Positions 6,275 to 9,690 of a stretch of DNA of 9,690 bases are shown in pieces (position 1 is the first letter of the stretch; each line of letters starts with the position of its first letter). A program made the position numbers and the translations under genes. Under the pieces are notes generated by a model. The model did no database searches and was not told the DNA's origin. It was given only the letters and a program-made list of their open reading frames with translations. Origin of the DNA: CAYLZN01 sp964387935. GTDB lineage: Bacteria; Acidobacteriota; Vicinamibacteria; Vicinamibacterales; JAFNAJ01. The stretch covers positions 1-9,690 of the forward strand of contig CAYLZN010000224.1 in the NCBI GenBank assembly GCA_964387935.1, in the 5' to 3' direction.

Positions 6275-7354
6275 ATGAGTCCACGCGGCACCTCCGCCGC
6301 CTGGGAGGACCTCCTCCCGCGTCCCGCCTTCTCGGTCGGCGACCGGACCTATCTCTGGGTCGACGTCGTCCTGGAGGCGATGATCCGCGGCACCTGGGCC
6401 GCGTTCGAGCGAGTCCTGGTGGAGGGGCTCGCGTGTGAGGCCGATGCCGAGCGTGCGGGCGCCTGGCCGACCGAATCCGAGATCGAGGCCGCCGGAAACC
6501 AGTTCCGCTACGAGCGCGACCTGCTGGCCGCGGTGGACCTGACCACCTGGCTCGCCGGCGTCGGTCTCTCGGTGGACGACTGGTTCGCCTTCCTGCAGCG
6601 GCTCGTGCTGCGTGGCGCGTCGAGCGATCAGGCCTCCGCCCCCGTCGGTCGAGACCCAGTCTCGACGAACGAACTTTTGGCCGTGGCGACGTCGGAGGGC
6701 TTCTGCTCCGGAACGCTCCAGGCGCTGGCACAGACCCTGGCTGGCCGTGCGGCGGTTGTCGAGCGGTCCGGCGGCCTGGCGCGTGCGTCCTGGCCGGACG
6801 CGAGGAGCGGATCCCGAAGCGCGTTCGAGCGCGTCGGGCTTGCCTGGTTTCCTCGCTGGTCCGAGGACGACCTTCGCGGGCATGTGGCAGACCTGGAGGT
6901 CTTGGCGGAGCGCTTCGACGACCGTGCCAGCCAGGCGGCGCGTCCACCGGACCTCGAAGAGCAGCTCCGCGCCCACCGGCTCGAGTGGCTGAGGGTCGAC
7001 CTCGAATGGCTGCACTGTCCGGACCTGGCCACGGCGGCAGAAGCGTTGCTCTGCGCCCGGGAAGATGGCCTGAGCCTGGCCGAGGTGAGCGCGGTCAGCC
7101 GCTGTCCCCTCGAGCGCCGCAACGACCTGCTGGAAGATCTGGAACCCGAACGCCGCGACGTCGTGCTGAGCGCGGAACCGGGCCATCTCCTTGGTCCCCT
7201 GCCAGGGGCACGGGGCTACGACGTCCTGACCGTGACGTCCAAACAAGCCCCCACACTCGATGATGCCGACGTCGCCGCGCGAGCCCGGGCGGCAGTCGTC
7301 ACGGCCCTGGTGACGTCGTCTGCCTCGCTCGTCCGGTGGCCCACGCGGTCGTAG
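6275..7354 (+). CDS. PpiC/SurA-like protein, candidate peptide maturation factor
   Basis: A 359-residue protein with no signal peptide or membrane segment. The N-terminal half is helical and rich in Trp, Leu, Glu and Arg; residues 70-113 (FRYERDLL, then TTWLAGVGLSVDDWFAFLQR) look like the SurA/trigger-factor-type chaperone helices. Residues 235-345 resemble a parvulin-type rotamase region in degenerate form: VDLEWLHCPD, AREDGLSLAEVSAVS, LLGPLPGARGYDVLTV and a final KQAPTLDDADVAARARAAV. This layout recalls the PpiC-related proteins annotated as putative peptide maturation system proteins, though I recall that family from memory and cannot test it. The ATG at 6275 has only a weak Shine-Dalgarno, and no better in-frame start exists upstream. 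It is divergent from the ATPase and is followed on the same strand by the VKGG-motif peptide. The gene call is firm (the overlapping minus-strand frame is a shadow); the function is tentative. Confidence 0.78.
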   Translation: MSPRGTSAAWEDLLPRPAFSVGDRTYLWVDVVLEAMIRGTWAAFERVLVEGLACEADAERAGAWPTESEIEAAGNQFRYERDLLAAVDLTTWLAGVGLSVDDWFAFLQRLVLRGASSDQASAPVGRDPVSTNELLAVATSEGFCSGTLQALAQTLAGRAAVVERSGGLARASWPDARSGSRSAFERVGLAWFPRWSEDDLRGHVADLEVLAERFDDRASQAARPPDLEEQLRAHRLEWLRVDLEWLHCPDLATAAEALLCAREDGLSLAEVSAVSRCPLERRNDLLEDLEPERRDVVLSAEPGHLLGPLPGARGYDVLTVTSKQAPTLDDADVAARARAAVVTALVTSSASLVRWPTRS

Positions 7355-7380
7355 CGTTCGCTGGTCTCGGCTTCCGGTGT

Positions 7381-7390
7381 GCCACGTGGC
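7381..7390. repeat. 10-base perfect palindrome GCCACGTGGC
   Basis: GCCACGTGGC is self-complementary over all ten bases and lies 27 bases after the PpiC-like stop codon, in the gap before the VKGG peptide gene. It could be a protein binding site containing the CACGTG core, or chance in GC-rich DNA. Confidence 0.35.
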
Positions 7391-7403
7391 GATCGGACAT
7401 GAC

Positions 7404-7420
7404 GGCCCTGGAACAGGGCC
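7404..7420 (+). terminator. 7-3-7 hairpin downstream of the PpiC-like gene (weak terminator candidate)
   Basis: GGCCCTG-gaa-CAGGGCC forms a perfect seven-base stem with a three-base loop about 50 bases after the stop codon at 7354. The following bases (atggtttcgt) hold only a short T run, so this is a poor intrinsic terminator. It may partly separate expression of the PpiC-like gene from the small peptide gene. Confidence 0.35.
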
Positions 7421-7557
7421 ATGGTTTCGTCCTGGTACGTCGCTGATCCCCCATCGCGCAGGGTTGGCTCCGGACGCTTCGTGAACGGCGCGGCTTTCAG
7501 GAGGGTCGGTCCTGGTGCCAAGGTTGCAGAGACGTGATCCAACGGTTGAATCGCACG

Positions 7558-7564
7558 AAGGAGG
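7558..7564 (+). promoter_or_regulatory. strong ribosome binding site (AAGGAGG) for the VKGG peptide
   Basis: AAGGAGG, extended to AAGGAGGAGA, ends five bases before ATG at 7570. It is near-ideal and decides in favour of this start over the upstream in-frame GTG at 7534, which has no comparable site. Confidence 0.8.
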
Positions 7565-7569
7565 AGACG

Positions 7570-7773
7570 ATGGCGAACAGCGCGGCCGGGAAGAAGGGCG
7601 ATGCAATGAAGCGCGGGCGTGGGCGGGTGAAGGACCTGCCGGCAAAGCCGGCTGGATCCGGCCGCGCGGGAGACGTGAAGGGTGGCCTCAAGATGCTGAC
7701 GTCGGCGCGCGAGAGCGTCACGGAAGCGAAGAACGTGGCGAGTGCGATCAACCAGGTCCAGAAGGGCGGCTAG
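7570..7773 (+). CDS. 67-residue basic peptide with KDLP...DVKGG motif (candidate maturation or secretion substrate)
   Basis: The peptide begins MANSAAGKKGDAMKRGRGR, continues with VKDLPAKPAG (20-29) and GDVKGGLK (35-42), then a predicted amphipathic helix KMLTSARESVTEAKN...INQVQ, and ends KGG. The spaced KDLxxK and VKGG elements resemble short bacterial proteins in which a DL-x-P/K segment precedes a VKGG motif, similar in look to double-glycine leader peptides; this resemblance is from memory. It contains no cysteine or aromatic residue, which argues against lanthionine, sactionine or aromatic-crosslink chemistry. The start at 7570 is set by AAGGAGG; an upstream GTG at 7534 would add 12 residues. 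Codon use is GC-rich at position three, like its neighbours. It lies 215 bases after the PpiC-like gene on the same strand. A DNA-binding-like or structural small basic protein is the alternative. Confidence 0.75.
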   Translation: MANSAAGKKGDAMKRGRGRVKDLPAKPAGSGRAGDVKGGLKMLTSARESVTEAKNVASAINQVQKGG

Positions 7774-7816
7774 AGCCAGGGAAGACCAGGGCCGCAAGCC
7801 ACGATGATTCCAGTCC

Positions 7817-7854
7817 GTACGCCGCCGTACGCCGTACGTCGTACGCCGTACGCC
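7817..7854. repeat. GTACGCC heptamer tandem repeat abutting the ccdA stop
   Basis: Five heptamers are present: GTACGCC, a three-base gcc spacer, then GTACGCC, GTACGTC, GTACGCC and GTACGCC in direct tandem. The last base of the array is the first base of the plus-strand cta that is the ccdA TAG stop. Each unit carries the palindrome GTAC, so the array can fold on either strand. It sits in the convergent gap between the VKGG peptide gene and ccdA and might act as a transcription end or a dispersed intergenic repeat. Confidence 0.8.
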
Positions 7855-8594
7855 TAGATCTTGTTCCCCAACCACTCCGGCAGATACGGCTGCAGTCCCC
7901 GTCCGATGATCGTGAGCTGGTCGGTGAAGATCAGCACGCCAACCACGACCATGAGCGCGCCGGCCGTCAGTTCGATGGCCTTGTAGTGTCGCCGGATCTT
8001 CGCGAAGGCCGCGAAGAAGCGATCGACGGCGAGCGACGTCAGCAGGAAGGGAATGCCGAGGCCGAGCGAGTAGACCGCGAGCAGCGTCACGCCCTGGCCC
8101 ACCGTGTCCTGCGTCCCCGCGATCGCGAGGATCGCGGCGAGGATGGGGCCGATGCAGGGTGTCCAGCCGAAGGCGAACGCCACGCCCACGAAGAACGCCC
8201 CCAGCGGACCGGCGGGCTTGCTCTGCGTCTGCAGGCGCTTCTCCTTGTACAGCCAGCCGATCTTCAGCAGGCCCATCGTGTGGAGCCCGAAGAGAATGAT
8301 GATCAGGCCTCCGACCTTGCCCAGCAGCCGGAGGTTCTCTCCCACCCACTGTCCGATCGCGGACGCCGAGGCGCCGAGCGCGATGAAGACCGCCGAGAAC
8401 CCGAGGACGAACGCCACCGACGCCAGGAACACGCGCAGGCGTCCCGAGTCCCCGGTCTCGCGGCTGCCGCGCCACTCGTCGAGCGACACCCCCGAGATGA
8501 ACGAGAGATAGCCCGGCACGAGGGGCAGCACGCACGGGGAGATGAACGACAGGACCCCGCCCAGGAACGCCGCGAAGAGCGACACGCTTTCCAT
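7854..8594 (-). CDS. ccdA: CcdA-type cytochrome c biogenesis / thiol-disulfide membrane protein
   Basis: A 246-residue integral membrane protein of the CcdA/DsbD-beta family, which takes electrons from cytosolic thioredoxin and passes them across the membrane to extracytoplasmic thiol proteins, for example for heme attachment to apocytochrome c. Six membrane helices are visible. The two reactive cysteines lie in the expected proline-rich contexts: C21 in SFISPCVLPLVPGY and C147 in FGWTPCIGPIL, followed by the conserved YSLGLGIPFLLTSL (175-188). The reading frame extends 35 residues further upstream, but that part overlaps nuoG and is Arg/Pro-rich, so ATG at 8594, giving MESVSLFAAFLGG, is the true start. 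It follows the nuoG stop by 5 bases and is surely cotranscribed with it. No thioredoxin-like or ResB partner is visible in the window. Confidence 0.94.
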   Translation of the reverse strand: MESVSLFAAFLGGVLSFISPCVLPLVPGYLSFISGVSLDEWRGSRETGDSGRLRVFLASVAFVLGFSAVFIALGASASAIGQWVGENLRLLGKVGGLIIILFGLHTMGLLKIGWLYKEKRLQTQSKPAGPLGAFFVGVAFAFGWTPCIGPILAAILAIAGTQDTVGQGVTLLAVYSLGLGIPFLLTSLAVDRFFAAFAKIRRHYKAIELTAGALMVVVGVLIFTDQLTIIGRGLQPYLPEWLGNKI

Positions 8595-8599
8595 GGCGT

Positions 8600-9690
8600 T
8601 CAGCGGACGGGCTTGAGCGGGATGACCGCGGCGCTCTCGCCGGCGGCGTGGAGGTTGTGGAACTTGACCGGGGGCAGGTCCTGGAACAGGAAGTCCCACT
8701 TCCAGCGCTCGGAGGGGTTCGACGCCTGGAGCCAGTTTCGCGCCGGGCGCGGGCGCTCGGCGCCGAGGGTCGTGATGCCGGCGAGCGGGGAGTCCCCGCC
8801 CAGCACCGCGGCCAGTGCCTCGCGGATGGCCTGCACCGAGGCGAACGGCAGCGGCATGCCCAGCGCGCTCGCGAGATCGACCACGATCTGCCAGTCGTCG
8901 CGAGCCTCACCGAGCGGGAGGATGGCCTTCGACACCGCCTGCAGGCGTCCCGTGGCATTGGTGAACGCCCCGTCCTTCTCCAGCCAGGAGGCCCCGGCCA
9001 GCACGACGTCGGCCGCCTGCGTGAGCGGGCTCTCGACCACGGCCTGGACGATCAGGTGCTTCAGGCGCCCGCTCTTCCGGGCGTCGACGAGCCAGCTCAT
9101 GTCGCCGAGCGCCTCGGCCGGACCGGGATGCACGACGTAGACGACATCGACGTTGCCGCCGTCGATCGCGGCCCTGAGGGCGGCCGTCGCTGGCGCCGCC
9201 TGCGTGGCGTCCACGAGGCCCAGCGCGCGCGCGCCGGCGACGTTCGGCGCGTCCACGTCCGGCACCTTGAACTTCGTGTTCGCCGGCTGCGGCTTCACAC
9301 TCGACGTCCACGTGACGGTGACCGCCTCACGAGCGGCGTCACCGAGCAGCTCCTGGGCGAGTCTCGCCGTGACGAACAGTTCCTCGCAGGACGCGTGCGC
9401 CGAGAGCAGGAACCTGGCACGTGCGCCCGCGCCGCGCAGGTGCGCTGCGGCGGCCCCGAGCGCGTCCGCCCAGGTGGCCGGGCCCAGCTGCCCTGCCGCG
9501 TTTCTGGTGAACGGCTGGACGAGCCGCCCCTCCCCCTCGACCCAGTGGTAGTTGAACCGGCCGATGTCGCACATCCAGTAGCCGTTGACGTCGGGGTTGA
9601 ACCGCGGCGTCATCCGGATGATCTGTGACGCCTTCGCCCACTCGGGCTTGGCCTTGATCCACGCCGTCGTGTTGCAGCCCTTCTCGCAGA
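8600..9690 (-). CDS. nuoG: NADH-quinone oxidoreductase subunit G (NuoG), C-terminal part; 5' end outside window
   Basis: The frame is open to the right edge, showing 362 residues of a protein whose N-terminus lies beyond it. It starts at CEKGCN and continues to NGYWMCDIGRFNYHW (visible residues 35-49), the molybdopterin-oxidoreductase-type Fe-S segment of complex I subunit G. Cysteines at visible positions 1, 5 and 40 match the ligand pattern of the extra 4Fe-4S cluster (N7) found in some bacterial NuoG; the remaining ligand would be just outside. The rest is the inactive molybdopterin-like domain, with ADVVLAGASWLEKDGAFTNA and TGRLQAV typical of NuoG. NuoG carries electrons from NADH towards quinone in the peripheral arm of complex I. 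The domain is shorter after the cluster than in E. coli or Thermus. The gene is followed directly by ccdA rather than nuoH. A related NADH-linked redox complex subunit is the alternative. Confidence 0.88.
   Translation of the reverse strand, partial: CEKGCNTTAWIKAKPEWAKASQIIRMTPRFNPDVNGYWMCDIGRFNYHWVEGEGRLVQPFTRNAAGQLGPATWADALGAAAAHLRGAGARARFLLSAHASCEELFVTARLAQELLGDAAREAVTVTWTSSVKPQPANTKFKVPDVDAPNVAGARALGLVDATQAAPATAALRAAIDGGNVDVVYVVHPGPAEALGDMSWLVDARKSGRLKHLIVQAVVESPLTQAADVVLAGASWLEKDGAFTNATGRLQAVSKAILPLGEARDDWQIVVDLASALGMPLPFASVQAIREALAAVLGGDSPLAGITTLGAERPRPARNWLQASNPSERWKWDFLFQDLPPVKFHNLHAAGESAAVIPLKPVR

Noticed and set aside
7421..7537. 38-codon plus-strand ORF (starting MVSSWYVADPPSRR) between the PpiC-like gene and the VKGG peptide, with a TGA overlapping a GTG
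   Set aside because: There is no ribosome binding site before its ATG, which directly follows a hairpin, and third-position GC is only about 70 percent, below the neighbouring genes. Not enough to call a gene.
7534..7569. GTG start at 7534 giving a 79-residue form of the VKGG peptide
   Set aside because: It has no good Shine-Dalgarno, while AAGGAGG lies five bases before the ATG at 7570. The extra residues encode the ribosome binding site itself.
6164..7645. 493-residue open frame on the minus strand opposite the PpiC-like and VKGG peptide genes
   Set aside because: Its translation is Arg/Gly/Pro-rich without recognisable motifs, and it spans two plus-strand genes and their gap. It is an antisense shadow produced by high GC content.
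7638..7652. GCCGGC-aaa-GCCGGC hairpin inside the VKGG peptide gene
   Set aside because: It lies in codons for LPAKPAG, and GCCGGC palindromes are common in GC-rich coding DNA; no separate role is supported.
8595..8699. 35-residue N-terminal extension of CcdA
   Set aside because: The extension is Arg/Pro-rich, overlaps the 3' end of nuoG in another frame, and precedes the conserved first membrane helix. The ATG at 8594 is the expected start.
7216..8958. 580-residue minus-strand frame crossing ccdA, the VKGG peptide and part of nuoG
   Set aside because: It overlaps three well-supported genes out of frame and reads as Arg/Ser/Pro-rich low-complexity sequence.

Overview
This is a GC-rich chromosomal stretch with dense, mostly ungapped bacterial coding and strong G/C bias at third codon positions. 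No rRNA, tRNA, insertion sequence or CRISPR array is visible. The gene mix (a DprE1-like oxidase fragment, a YegS-type lipid kinase, a Ca2+-type P-ATPase, a PpiC-like protein next to a VKGG-motif peptide, CcdA and NuoG) would fit a high-GC environmental bacterium. Acidobacteriota of the Vicinamibacteria type is my guess, but that comes from general impression and not from a marker gene.

Layout, left to right. (1) 1-1556, minus strand: the end of a DprE1-like flavoprotein oxidase whose visible part starts in the C-terminal substrate domain, preceded by a membrane-anchored GAF sensor protein that stops 4 bases before the oxidase start. (2) 1557-1661: a short divergent promoter region. (3) 1662-3370, plus strand: a YegS/DagK-type lipid kinase overlapping by 4 bases (ATGA) with a class I SAM methyltransferase. 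(4) 3348-6149, minus strand: a complete 933-residue P2-type (calcium-like) ATPase whose 3' end overlaps the methyltransferase tail-to-tail. (5) 6150-6274: a regulatory region rich in dyads between the divergent ATPase and the next gene. (6) 6275-7773, plus strand: a 359-residue PpiC/SurA-like protein and, 215 bases later, a 67-residue basic peptide with a strong ribosome binding site and a KDLP...DVKGG motif. These two are the best candidates for a little-described peptide maturation or secretion system. (7) 7817-7854: a GTACGCC heptamer repeat running into a stop codon. (8) 7854-9690, minus strand: a nuoG C-terminal region (its 5' end lies beyond the right edge) followed 5 bases later by ccdA.

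How they may work together: nuoG and ccdA form a redox pair (respiratory complex I and delivery of reductant across the membrane for extracytoplasmic thiols). The lipid kinase and methyltransferase are translationally coupled and may act on one lipid-type substrate, but this is inference. The PpiC-like protein and VKGG peptide lack any transporter, radical SAM enzyme or cyclase inside the window, so a complete biosynthetic system cannot be claimed from this sequence alone.
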